This document shows positions 7,808 to 15,578 of a DNA stretch of 22,782 nucleotides, one piece after another; position 1 is the stretch's first letter; each line of letters begins with the position of its first letter. The notes under the pieces were generated by a model, which worked only from the letters and a program-made list of their open reading frames with translations, was not told where the DNA came from and searched no databases. The position numbers and the translations under genes are program-made. The stretch is taken from NCBI GenBank assembly GCA_038249175.1, contig JBBRWP010000022.1, positions 1 through 22,782 on the forward strand, written 5' to 3'. This DNA is from JAEWSN01 sp038249175 (GTDB taxonomy: Bacteria; Bacillota; Clostridia; DSM-8532).

Positions 7808-9802
7808 TCATCCCAGCCTTATGGCCTGAGCTTCATATGTGCAGGCATTCAATGATATGACCGCATCGGCAAAGCGCAGTGGGTTCTCTCTGTGGGTTGT
7901 CATCAATACTGTTCGGGTTTTTTTCAATTTCTGCAGCATGACCAGCATTTCCTGTTCCAGCGAGGCATCAAAAGCTGCTGTCGGCTCATCCAATAATAAA
8001 ATGGGTGCCTCTGAAACAATGGCCCTGGCCAAAGCAATTCTGGCACGCTGGCCGCCGGACAGTTTTTCACCGCCGACACCCACCTTTGTCTCGTAACCAT
8101 TTTCCAAGGAAAGAATAAACGGGTGGGCACCGGCTTCTTTTGCGGCATTCTCAACTTCTTCATCGCTGGCTTCCAGCCTGCCTTGACGTATATTTTCTGC
8201 CACGGACAGTTCAAAAAGCCAGGAAGCTTGTGACATGTAGGCGAAATATCGTCGTATTTCATCTCTCTGCATGGTGGCTGCTGATTTTCCCATGATCACG
8301 ACATTGCCTTCAACTGCATCCAGCAAACCCAAAAATGTGCGAAAGAGGCTTGTTTTACCACTACCGCTCTCCCCAACTAAAACGGTCAGGCTGTTTTTTT
8401 CGACTTGGAACGAACAACGCCGCAGTATTATTTTTTCACCCATTTTGATAGAAACGCCCTGCACGTCAAGCGCCAAGGGGGTATTGATAGCCTCTTGCAT
8501 GGTCAACATGTCCAGATTGTCTTCATGATGGTGCAAAGCCAATGCAGCCATCGTCTCCGACGCATCCGCCACAACGGATAAGGTTGACCCCTCTGAATCC
8601 TCTGAATCCTTTGAACCCTCTGAACCCTCTGAATCCTCTGAATCCTCTGAATCCTCTGAATCCTCTGAATCCTTTGAACCCTCTGAATCCTTTGAATCCT
8701 TTGACCCCTCTGAATCCTCTGAACCCTCTGAATCCTTTGAACCCTCTGTATCCTTTGAACCCTCTGAATCCTCTGCCCCCTCTGCCAAATTTGCCCCAGT
8801 AACATCTTTTTTCATGTTGTCCTTTTTCACAGTGCGAAAGCCTGTATTTTTCGCTTCCAAGTCAATCTGCAGCAAAGGCAATATACGCGCCACCGCTGCA
8901 TAGGATTGTGCTATCGCGGATAGGGCACTCCCAAACTGATAAAAGAAAACCGTGATAATACCCGTTAACTGCATCATTGCAGCCAGTTCTCCAAAAGTCA
9001 GTTGTTCCTGCTGTACCATAGCCAGACCAACCAACAGCACCGTAACAAAGAAAATGCCTTTCAGTAAGCCATTAAATGCATCCATTTTGCCACGGTATTC
9101 AGCAGTTTTCGTTCCGGCATGTACAGTGCCTGCATTTTGTACCTGAAAGTTTTCTCTAAACACATTTTCCAGCTTAAAAATCTTCACAATTGACAAACCA
9201 TTGGCCAAATTTGCAAAGGTGGTCATAAACTGAGCTGTCCCTGCCATGGCCAGGTTGGCCTGCTCGCCCATTTTTTCTGCCAGTCTGTTATAAACACGAC
9301 TGCCGGCAAAAGCAAGCAGGACAATAAAAATGGCCAAACGAACGTCGTAGTATGCAATCAGCGCTGTTGCAAAAATCGCCAGAAAGATCTGGGTAAAAAA
9401 ACGGACGGCTGTCTCTGACAGGAGTTCTTCATAAACAGCCAGATCATTGGTTAAAACAGACAAGGTTTCACTGCTGTGCCGCGTTAACGATGCCGGACCA
9501 AATACAGCCTGTGTCATTGCCTGCTCACGCACCCGGTTCACGGCCAGACGGGTAGCTGTTGTATAGGCATATTGCAGGAAGGGAACCAGAATGCTGGCAG
9601 ACAAAACAGCCACAGCGGCTATGATAACGGCTGTTAGCAGGGGCGCAAAACGCTGTGAAACAGCGGCATCCATCAGGTTGTTCAAAATGGGCGCGAGGCA
9701 GACATCCAACAAACCCAGCAACATGGCTGCACCGACCATGGGAAAAAGATATTGTGCCTTATATCTGCTCATCATTTCTAAAACAGTTATCCACTTTTTC
9801 AC
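7808..9802 (-). CDS. ABC exporter half-transporter with Ser/Asp/Glu repeat linker
   Basis: Predicted 664-residue type I ABC exporter (N-terminal six-helix membrane domain, C-terminal ATPase). ATPase motifs: Walker A GESGSGKTS (477-485), signature LSGGQRAR, Walker B ILLLDEPTAAFD and a switch His in TTHRE. Between the two domains, residues of about 340-405 are an almost pure tandem array of DSE/GSE/KDS triplets, absent from ordinary exporters. I chose the GTG at 9802 because GGGGGAAG sits 4 bases upstream; the more distal ATG at 9832 lies inside a 43-bp tandem repeat and has no ribosome binding site. It follows a second exporter gene (9915-11936) with the same orientation, so the two probably form a heterodimeric pump. 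Substrate unknown. The Walker B aspartate-alanine context (TAAFD rather than TSALD) is a small departure. Confidence 0.9.
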   Translation of the reverse strand: MKKWITVLEMMSRYKAQYLFPMVGAAMLLGLLDVCLAPILNNLMDAAVSQRFAPLLTAVIIAAVAVLSASILVPFLQYAYTTATRLAVNRVREQAMTQAVFGPASLTRHSSETLSVLTNDLAVYEELLSETAVRFFTQIFLAIFATALIAYYDVRLAIFIVLLAFAGSRVYNRLAEKMGEQANLAMAGTAQFMTTFANLANGLSIVKIFKLENVFRENFQVQNAGTVHAGTKTAEYRGKMDAFNGLLKGIFFVTVLLVGLAMVQQEQLTFGELAAMMQLTGIITVFFYQFGSALSAIAQSYAAVARILPLLQIDLEAKNTGFRTVKKDNMKKDVTGANLAEGAEDSEGSKDTEGSKDSEGSEDSEGSKDSKDSEGSKDSEDSEDSEDSEDSEGSEGSKDSEDSEGSTLSVVADASETMAALALHHHEDNLDMLTMQEAINTPLALDVQGVSIKMGEKIILRRCSFQVEKNSLTVLVGESGSGKTSLFRTFLGLLDAVEGNVVIMGKSAATMQRDEIRRYFAYMSQASWLFELSVAENIRQGRLEASDEEVENAAKEAGAHPFILSLENGYETKVGVGGEKLSGGQRARIALARAIVSEAPILLLDEPTAAFDASLEQEMLVMLQKLKKTRTVLMTTHRENPLRFADAVISLNACTYEAQAIRLG
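8583..8785. repeat. 9-bp tandem repeat coding an acidic (DSE)n linker
   Basis: Inside the ABC exporter gene about 200 bp consist of a 9-bp unit (plus strand TCTGAATCC with variants TTTGAATCC and TCTGAACCC). On the coding strand this gives D-S-E, G-S-E, and K-D-S triplets, a flexible strongly acidic segment between membrane and ATPase domains. The unit is a multiple of three, so copy-number changes keep the frame. Neighbouring exporter 9915-11936 also has a long but non-repetitive linker at the same place. Confidence 0.93.
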
Positions 9803-9824
9803 AATACTTCCCCCATCAACTGTT

Positions 9825-9943
9825 GAAGTCAAATCGCTTGAATATAGTCATCGGAATCAACTCGCCTGAAGTCAAATTGCTAGAATATAGTCATCGGAAT
9901 CAACTCGCCTGAAGTCAAATCGCTTGAATCAAATCGCCTGAAT
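9825..9943. repeat. 43-bp tandem repeat between the two exporter genes
   Basis: Two adjacent 43-bp units (9825-9867 and 9868-9910) differ at two positions; a third, partial unit starts at 9911 and passes into a 14-bp sub-repeat. On the minus strand the last few residues and the stop codon of the upstream exporter (GDLIQAI) are encoded by repeat sequence, and the units end just ahead of the ribosome binding site of the downstream exporter. The repeat therefore fills the whole intergenic space of this gene pair. The sub-repeat words are GATTCAGGCGATTT and GATTCAAGCGATTT on the minus strand. Confidence 0.92.
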
Positions 9944-11936
9944 CAAATGCAGCACAAAGCCGCTTGTAATCTGGCATGGATTCCAGCAAAATTGTATGCG
10001 GTCCCATCGCCAAAATGCGGCCCTCTGCCATCAGAACGATGGTATCCGAAGCCTGAACCGTGGATAAACGGTGCGCTGCCATAACAATGGTCGTTTCTCC
10101 CCGCATGGAGGCAATCAGTGCCGTAATACTGTCTTCCGCTACCTGATCCAGTGCAGAGGTTGGTTCATCCAGCAACAAAATCGGTGCGTTTTTCATCAAG
10201 GCTCTGGCAATGGTCAATCTTTGGCTCTGACCACCTGACAAACCATGTCCTTCTTCCTGCAATACGGTTTCCAGTCCCTCCACAGCATCCGCCGCGAAAG
10301 CGCTTGAACCGGATAGACTTAAAGAACGCTGTAAGGTTTCTTCCTGTTGGTTCTGATGAAAACGATTGTTTGTGTCTGTTAATCCCGCTAAGATATTTTT
10401 CGAGATGCTCCATGGAAACAGGATGGGTTCTTGCGTCACCAGCGACACGTGTTCACGACGAAGCGGTGCCGGAATTGACTCTTCTTCTGGAAGCAGGTGA
10501 GGAAAAGCAATGCTGCCTACCGATGGTTCTAGGAGACCGGCGATGAGTTGGAGCAAGGTTGTTTTTCCGCAACCGCTTGCACCGACAATGGCCACGACAC
10601 TTCCCTGCGGTATCGCGAGCGAGATATCTGCCAGTATCCTGTGATCGCCACGGAAGAAAGAAACATTTTCAATCTGTATTTCATAAGTCTGAGTGATGTC
10701 CGAGCTGTCAGTCTCATCCTGCGGTCCGTCCGCTATCTCCAGGTTCTGTTTAGTTAATTTACTGCTGCTATCTTCCAGCGGATCAACCGTCATTCCCATG
10801 TTTTGTCTGACAGCTTTACTGACGATTTTCACATTTGTGCCCGATATATTCTTCTGCCCGCAGGCAGGTTCCCGTTGCTCAGAATCAGCCGCTGCTTCCC
10901 TTTCAATACGGAAAAACTGTATCATTTTTTCAGCGGCACCATTTGCTATTTTTGCTCTGCCCAGCAGCACCGGCGTCATGGCTGCCGGCTCTGCAATACA
11001 GCCAACCAACTGCACAAGTGCCAATATAGCGCCAGCACTGATCGCTCCTTGCACAGCAAAAAGACCACCCAGAACAAAACAGGCAATAAATGGCGCATAA
11101 TTTAAAAACAGTTCGTAAAATTGTAAACCGGCCTTGCTGCGTTCTACTTTTTTTGCCTGACCATAAAACGTTTTTTGCACGGCATGAAACTGATTGATCC
11201 GCTCGGATGAAAGGCTGTATGCCTTAATAATGGCCAGACCACTTTGTGTTTCCTTAATAAAAGCATTGACCCGCTCCTGTTCCGCCACTAGATCCTGCAT
11301 TTGTTTTTGCAGGGGACCGCCGGTTTTGCCGGAAAGCCATACAAATAAGATGATAAACAGGTTGACGGACAACATCAGTTCCCAATTCAAAAAGCCAAGA
11401 AAAATGGTTGCCATGACAAACTTTGATGTCATGAGGACCATGGCCGGCAAATCCCTGCCAAAGTAGTCTGTCACAGGACGCAATACTGTTGTGATAAGGG
11501 TTTGAGCGGAAGTTGCCGTCTCTCCTGCAACATGGACATAGGGGATGTCCATAAAATGTTGTGTCAAAGCAGTTCGCAAAACACCTGCCGACTGGGCACT
11601 TATTTTTCCTGAAAGCCAACTGTTGCTTCCGGTAGAAAGACCCATCAGAACAATGAACAGCAAGAAAAAGAAAAATGTTGCGTGAAAAATCTGGAATGCT
11701 CCGGCAATCATGCTGTCAACAGTTCGCATCAATTGCATTGCAAAACCAATCTCAGCACCCGCTTGTATAAAAGCACCGATGTAACGCAGCCACATAAGGT
11801 TGCCGGTTTCCGTATACAGGCGCAGCCGGCGCAGCGGTCTTTTGGCCATCAAAGTTCTTTCCTGTTCAGATAATGGAAACAGGAATTCATCACTCTGCCG
11901 TTGCCGTGTAGGCTGTATCTTGTTATTTTTCTGCAT
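9915..11936 (-). CDS. ABC exporter half-transporter (partner of 7808-9802)
   Basis: Predicted 673-residue type I ABC exporter. The N-terminal part has hydrophobic segments for a six-helix membrane domain starting near residue 48; a roughly 85-residue hydrophilic linker (about 343-430) with many Asp, Ser and Glu precedes the ATPase domain. ATPase motifs: Walker A GASGCGKTT (452-460), signature LSGGQSQR, Walker B ILLLDEPTSALD, and the switch His in AAHRLS. The start is supported by GGAGG 6 bases upstream of ATG. A promoter with an extended -10 is at 12015-12020, so transcription probably begins here and runs through the second exporter. The two subunits have different signature regions, as usual for heterodimeric exporters. 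Substrate unknown; such pairs often export drugs or peptides. The last residues are encoded by the 43-bp repeat. Confidence 0.92.
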   Translation of the reverse strand: MQKNNKIQPTRQRQSDEFLFPLSEQERTLMAKRPLRRLRLYTETGNLMWLRYIGAFIQAGAEIGFAMQLMRTVDSMIAGAFQIFHATFFFFLLFIVLMGLSTGSNSWLSGKISAQSAGVLRTALTQHFMDIPYVHVAGETATSAQTLITTVLRPVTDYFGRDLPAMVLMTSKFVMATIFLGFLNWELMLSVNLFIILFVWLSGKTGGPLQKQMQDLVAEQERVNAFIKETQSGLAIIKAYSLSSERINQFHAVQKTFYGQAKKVERSKAGLQFYELFLNYAPFIACFVLGGLFAVQGAISAGAILALVQLVGCIAEPAAMTPVLLGRAKIANGAAEKMIQFFRIEREAAADSEQREPACGQKNISGTNVKIVSKAVRQNMGMTVDPLEDSSSKLTKQNLEIADGPQDETDSSDITQTYEIQIENVSFFRGDHRILADISLAIPQGSVVAIVGASGCGKTTLLQLIAGLLEPSVGSIAFPHLLPEEESIPAPLRREHVSLVTQEPILFPWSISKNILAGLTDTNNRFHQNQQEETLQRSLSLSGSSAFAADAVEGLETVLQEEGHGLSGGQSQRLTIARALMKNAPILLLDEPTSALDQVAEDSITALIASMRGETTIVMAAHRLSTVQASDTIVLMAEGRILAMGPHTILLESMPDYKRLCAAFDSGDLIQAI

Positions 11937-12014
11937 AAAGCCTCCGGAATAAACTGTTTGCCATATGTACCACCCGAACGCAACCGAAGTATACGCCCAA
12001 GACAGTCATTTGCT

Positions 12015-12045
12015 ATTATACCAGAATGATTGCTAACAATGCCAA
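12015..12045 (-). promoter_or_regulatory. Probable sigma-A promoter of the exporter pair
   Basis: Minus strand: TATAAT at 12015-12020 preceded by TGG (extended -10, TGn), with TTGGCA at 12040-12045 as a possible -35 at a long 19-bp spacing. It sits about 80 bp upstream of the exporter start at 11936. Confidence 0.65.
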
Positions 12046-12090
12046 CTGTTAAAACTTGTCGTCTGACTGCTTTGATGGATTTCTTTTAGA

Positions 12091-12288
12091 TTTATACCCC
12101 ATGCATCCTCGTCGTGTTCGCACAAAACTTGCTGAAAATGCTGCGCCTTTTCAGATTTATAAACATGCCTTACGCTGCGCTTAGGCACAAAAAGTGACGA
12201 AATTTTGCCATTTTCAGATTTTTATACCCCATGCGTCCTCGTCGCGTTCGCACAAAACTTGCTGAAAATGCTGCGCCTTTTCAGATTT
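12091..12288. repeat. 68-bp direct repeat pair with a CTGAAAATGC palindrome
   Basis: Two 68-bp copies (12091-12158 and 12221-12288) differ at only two positions and are 130 bp apart start to start. Each starts TTTATACCCCATGC, runs through TCCTCGTCG and GTTCGCACAAAACTTG and ends in the hairpin CTGAAAATGCTGCGCCTTTTCAG (CTGAAAA/TTTTCAG stem). The same hairpin core returns at 15104-15126, 15169-15191 and 15414-15436. Together with the minisatellite and terminator it makes up the 739-bp gene-free stretch 11937-12675. Confidence 0.9.
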
Positions 12289-12313
12289 CATTCCTCTTTC
12301 TCATTTTTGAACA

Positions 12314-12352
12314 TAAAAAAACAGCACAGCCTTTTCCCCGGGCTGAACTGTT
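12314..12352 (-). terminator. Rho-independent terminator of the methyltransferase transcript
   Basis: Minus strand: a hairpin with arms 12341-12352 and 12320-12331 (AACAG/CTGTT and CAGCC/GGCTG pairs around a 2-base internal mismatch) is followed by a run of seven T (12321 down to 12315). It lies more than 320 bp beyond the methyltransferase stop, so the minisatellite would be part of that gene's 3' untranslated RNA. Confidence 0.75.
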
Positions 12353-12670
12353 CCTGTACTGCCTATCTGCTCTATATTGCCTGTCTGTACTGCCTATTTG
12401 TATTGCCAAATTGTATCGCCTATCTGTATTGCCTGTCTGTCTTGCTTGCCTGTCTGTCTTGCCTGTCTGTCTGTCTTGCTTATCTGTATTGGCTATATGT
12501 ATTGCCTGTCTGTCTTGTTTATCTGTACTGCCTATCTGTATCGGCTATATGTATTGCCTGTCTGTCTTGTTTATCTGTATTGTCTGTCTGTATTGCCTGG
12601 ATATCTTGCTTATCTGTATTGCCTGTCTGTCTTGCTTATCTGTATTGCATGAAGATCTTGCTTATCTGTG
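12353..12670. repeat. Degenerate 13-bp minisatellite (about two dozen units)
   Basis: Plus-strand consensus near CCTATCTGTATTG, alternating with CCTGTCTGTCTTG. The unit length of 13 is not a multiple of three and the unit has no stop in any frame, so all three plus frames stay open and give a Cys/Leu/Tyr-rich 13-residue repeat; this looks like a by-product rather than a gene. The array ends at the last codons of the methyltransferase gene (stop at 12676). Confidence 0.93.
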
Positions 12671-12675
12671 ACTGT

Positions 12676-13446
12676 TCAGGCTGTTAAGGACAAAGTATTG
12701 TCCGCACTTACATCTTTTACAAAGACAGACAAGGTTGTTCCGCCATGTGAAAACACGGAAGGATGTCCAAAGTAGTCTTCTTCTATCTTTAGGAGACCCT
12801 CGATATACTCTTTTTCTCCTGTTTGATGCAAATGCAAGGCACCAAAATGCCTTATTTTCTTCAAAAACGAAAGATTTTTTATGACATTGCCTGCGCCAAC
12901 AACGTGACTGCAAAGGAGATGGAGGCCAATACGCTGTGCGTCAGACATTATTTGTTCTTCATCTTGTGTACCGTTTTTATTTAGACGGATCAAAGATGGA
13001 AAATACCGCAGTGCAACCTGCTGCAGGGCTTGTTCTTCTGTATCTGCCAGTATCAGTAATTTTCCAGATGGTTTCAGGATACGGATGACAGCAGAAAACA
13101 AAGAGCTTGCATGCAATGCCTCAGATAAAACCTCCTGGTGCAGAATAACCACATCAAAAGCCGGTTCAGAAAAGGGAATCGCATGGGCATAACCATATAG
13201 AAAAGTCACTGCCGGGTACACCGCACGGGCTTTTTCCACTGTGATATGACCACTGTCCATGCCAAAAGTTTGTGCGCCACTGAGGTAAGCAATCTCACCA
13301 CAAAGCTGACCCAAGCCGCAGCCAATTTCGAGCACGGTGCTCTCAGGTCCAATTTCTGCTGTGCGTATAAGGTTCACAGATGTGGCACAGTTATCTTCTT
13401 CTTGACCATCCACCCAATTTATCCGGCAAGCATTTTCATGCATCAT
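12676..13446 (-). CDS. Class I SAM-dependent methyltransferase
   Basis: Predicted 256-residue soluble methyltransferase. Motif I for SAM binding is VLEIGCGLGQLCG at about residues 36-48; an acidic residue follows the next strand (FGMDSG), and later segments match the fold (FDVVILHQEVLSEAL, ILKPSGKLLIL). Length and pattern fit ubiquinone/sterol-type or small-molecule methyltransferases; the C-terminal 90 residues are not recognised and the substrate is unknown. The start chosen is the first of two adjacent ATG codons (13446; the other is 13443), which follow GGAGG at 4 and 7 bases; the open frame continues upstream to 13554 but that part overlaps a clear promoter. It stands alone, with D1 upstream and the minisatellite downstream. 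Confidence 0.88.
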   Translation of the reverse strand: MMHENACRINWVDGQEEDNCATSVNLIRTAEIGPESTVLEIGCGLGQLCGEIAYLSGAQTFGMDSGHITVEKARAVYPAVTFLYGYAHAIPFSEPAFDVVILHQEVLSEALHASSLFSAVIRILKPSGKLLILADTEEQALQQVALRYFPSLIRLNKNGTQDEEQIMSDAQRIGLHLLCSHVVGAGNVIKNLSFLKKIRHFGALHLHQTGEKEYIEGLLKIEEDYFGHPSVFSHGGTTLSVFVKDVSADNTLSLTA

Positions 13447-13485
13447 ATTTCCTCCAAGTTGTATATTAATACATTGATATGCATA

Positions 13486-13514
13486 ATTATACATTCGGTA
13501 GGAACAGAAGTCAA
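13486..13514 (-). promoter_or_regulatory. Strong sigma-A promoter of the methyltransferase gene
   Basis: Minus strand: -35 TTGACT (13509-13514), a 17-bp spacer and -10 TATAAT (13486-13491), about 40 bp upstream of the ATG at 13446. This is the best promoter in the window and shows that the upstream extension of the reading frame to 13554 is not translated. Confidence 0.85.
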
Positions 13515-13681
13515 CCTTGCCAGTAAAATAAAAAACAGCAAGTTCCCGAAACATTTTTGATCACAGGCAGTGCTCGCCTTTTGTGTCAAAAATGTTCCTG
13601 AATCCTTGTTGCTTCATAAGATTGTTCAATTCTCCTGATTGTTTTTTTTATGACTGCATGTTTTTTTCCGTTATCATTCCT

Positions 13682-13852
13682 GATTCTACCGTAATAACCC
13701 GAAAAAGCTCCAATTTGATGCCAAATCGCGGCGTTATTGGCAGTACAATGCGCCGCATTGTACTGGTAGACCGCGATATTGGCCTGAAATTGGGCATTTT
13801 CATTCGATTTCGCCTCCCGCGGAGTCGAAATCAGGGTTCTTACACCAGAGTC
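13682..13852 (+). mobile_element. Hairpin-string element D1 (171 bp, 6-bp target duplication)
   Basis: Starts GATTCTACCGTAATAACCC; the reverse complement of the right end reads GACTCTGGTGTAAGAACCC (terminal inverted repeat, 13 of 19 match). Flanks are direct repeats ATTCCT at 13676-13681 and 13853-13858. Internal structure: a long stem CCAATTTGATGCC.../...GGCCTGAAATTGG enclosing the near-perfect hairpin CAGTACAATGCG/CGCATTGTACTG, then a hairpin GATTTCG.CTCC/GGAG.CGAAATC. A related inverted copy, D2, is at 21761-21999. D1 lies 62 bp downstream of the AICAR formyltransferase stop and upstream of the methyltransferase promoter. Confidence 0.85.
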
Positions 13853-13914
13853 ATTCCTGCATCCGGTATAAAGTGTCTACAATACTTGTGACCGACTGTT
13901 CATCTCGTCAATAT

Positions 13915-15084
13915 TCAATGATGGAACAGTCGAAGACCGGTAAAGCACATAAACATGCCGTATTCATCCGCGGCTTCAACCACATCGTCATCCCTGACGG
14001 ATCCGCCGGCTTGTGCAATATACTTTGCTCCGCTGGCCGCCGTGCGGTCAATATTGTCACGGAAAGGTATAAAAGCGTCAGAGGAAAAAACAACGCCTTC
14101 AAAAGTTTGTATAAAAGCTATCTTTTCAGCAAATGTCAATTTTTCAGGAACAAACTTGAACAGGGTGCGCCACTGGATCAGTTCCACTTCGGTAATATCA
14201 TCCCGCAAGTACTGGTCCACCGCATTGTCCAGCACAGAATTTGAAAGGCCGTCTACAAAGGGTAAATCCAATACCTTCGGGTGCTGGCGCAGCATCCAGA
14301 TATCAGCCTTCCCGGCGGCCAGACGGGTGCAGTGGATGCGGGATTGCTGGCCGGCTCCTACACCGATGACCTGACCACCGTATGCAAAACACACGGAATT
14401 GGATTGGGTGTATTTTAAGGTAATGGTTGCAATAAGCAGATCCTGCATGGCAGAGGCCGGAACTGTTATGTTTTTTGTGACGCATTTTGCAAATAAAGTC
14501 GGCGTAATGGCGATCTCATTGCGCAACTGTGAAACAGTTACCCCAAAGATATCACGGCTTTCCATCGCCGCCGGCTTGTAGGTAGCGTCCATTTGCAGGA
14601 CAACATAGCCCCCTTTTTTCTTTGTCTTCAATTTCTCCAGGGCTGAAGCCTGAAAAGACGGTGCTATAATACCATCAGACACTTCTTTTTGCAGCAGATC
14701 TGCAAGGGCATCATCCACTTCGTCACTCACAGCAATAAAATCGCCAAAAGATGAAACACGGTCCGCACCTCGTGCTCTGGCGTAGGCCGCAGCAACGGGT
14801 GACAAAGTTTTTCCGCTGATATGGTAGGATGCTTCCAATTCTTTCGTTAAGGGTAAGCCAATCGCAGCACCTGCAGGACTGACATGCTTGAAAGAGGCTG
14901 CTGCTGTGATCCCTGTCACTTCTTTTAACTCTTTCACAAGCTGCCAGGCGTTCAGCGCATCCAAAAAATTGATGTAACTCGGGGTACCGTTCAATACCGT
15001 TACAGGGAGCTCTCCGACCTTCATGGAAAGGCTGCAAGGTTTTTGATGGGGGTTTGCACCGTACTTAACAGGCATTTCTTTCAT
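13915..15084 (-). CDS. purH: AICAR formyltransferase, stand-alone (PurH C-terminal type)
   Basis: Predicted 389-residue phosphoribosylaminoimidazolecarboxamide formyltransferase: transfers the formyl group of 10-formyltetrahydrofolate to AICAR, the penultimate step of IMP synthesis. In most bacteria this domain is fused to an N-terminal cyclohydrolase in a protein of about 510-530 residues; that cyclohydrolase part is missing here. The conserved KYGANPHQ near the N-terminus and FKHVSPAG (catalytic Lys66-His67) are visible, as is the family's C-terminal GLRLFHH. The start at 15084 is chosen because the frame upstream runs into a recurring 23-bp palindrome; GTGAGAAC before the ATG is a modest ribosome binding site. 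It lies downstream of an IMP cyclohydrolase of the archaeal type that can supply the missing activity. The gene symbol is used for the family only. Confidence 0.92.
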   Translation of the reverse strand: MKEMPVKYGANPHQKPCSLSMKVGELPVTVLNGTPSYINFLDALNAWQLVKELKEVTGITAAASFKHVSPAGAAIGLPLTKELEASYHISGKTLSPVAAAYARARGADRVSSFGDFIAVSDEVDDALADLLQKEVSDGIIAPSFQASALEKLKTKKKGGYVVLQMDATYKPAAMESRDIFGVTVSQLRNEIAITPTLFAKCVTKNITVPASAMQDLLIATITLKYTQSNSVCFAYGGQVIGVGAGQQSRIHCTRLAAGKADIWMLRQHPKVLDLPFVDGLSNSVLDNAVDQYLRDDITEVELIQWRTLFKFVPEKLTFAEKIAFIQTFEGVVFSSDAFIPFRDNIDRTAASGAKYIAQAGGSVRDDDVVEAADEYGMFMCFTGLRLFHH

Positions 15085-15103
15085 CTTGTTCTCACTTTCA
15101 ACT

Positions 15104-15500
15104 CTGAAAATGTATAGCATTTTCAGAAGGCTTTGGTTCCGTTCGAAGGAAAAAGAATTGGGGCAACACTGAAAATGCAGAGCATTTTCAGCAAATTTAA
15201 CATTTTCTCTGAACTTCCACGTTTTTAACTACTCAAACCATTGAAGTAATTGAAAATAAAGGGTTGTAACGGTTTTGAAGATATTTTATTGAGTGCTAAT
15301 TCCATTCGTCCTGAATTGTTCAAAAATACAGTATTTATGAGTCTTTCAAGTCATTGAGTAATTAAAATTTAGGAAGTTGAGATTTTCATAAAACGAATGG
15401 AACGAGGATAACTCTGGAAATGCGCAGCATTTTCAGAAGGTTGTATGCCCGCTCGATGGGAAAGGAATAGACTCAACGCTGCCTGAAAGCGTAAACATGT
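15104..15500. repeat. Palindrome-flanked repeat region between the two purine genes
   Basis: Fills the 494-bp gap 15085-15578. The 23-bp palindrome CTGAAAATGC...GCATTTTCAG occurs at 15104-15126, 15169-15191 and 15414-15436. The first and last are followed by alike sequence (CATTTTCAGAAGG, then a diverged 50-bp stretch), so they form a direct repeat. Between them are two further inverted pairs: 15212-15245 with 15345-15378 (34 bp, 25 positions match) and TTCCATTCGT at 15300-15309 with ACGAATGGAA at 15393-15402. It resembles a remnant of another palindromic element. I see no gene and no T-run terminator in it. Confidence 0.75.
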
Positions 15501-15578
15501 TTTAGTCTGCTGGTTTATGCTTATAAGCCTTCATGCTTGCAAGGTTTCATCCTTACCGTGTTTCAACCTTACCAGAAC

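Noticed and set aside
8503..8802. Open frames in other phases across the 9-bp repeat (QRIQRV and PLNPLN repeats)
   Set aside because: By-products of the repeat; the real frame continues into both exporter domains.
12353..12670. CRISPR array
   Set aside because: Units of 13 bp follow each other without spacers; no cas genes.
12205..12687. Three overlapping plus-strand open frames giving Cys/Leu/Tyr-rich repeats
   Set aside because: They arise because the 13-bp minisatellite unit has no stop in any frame; no ribosome binding site, and all three frames are equally open.
13583..13891. Shared peptide in D1 and D2 open frames
   Set aside because: Lies in a palindromic element with matching nucleotide sequence; no start signals, and the frames end differently.
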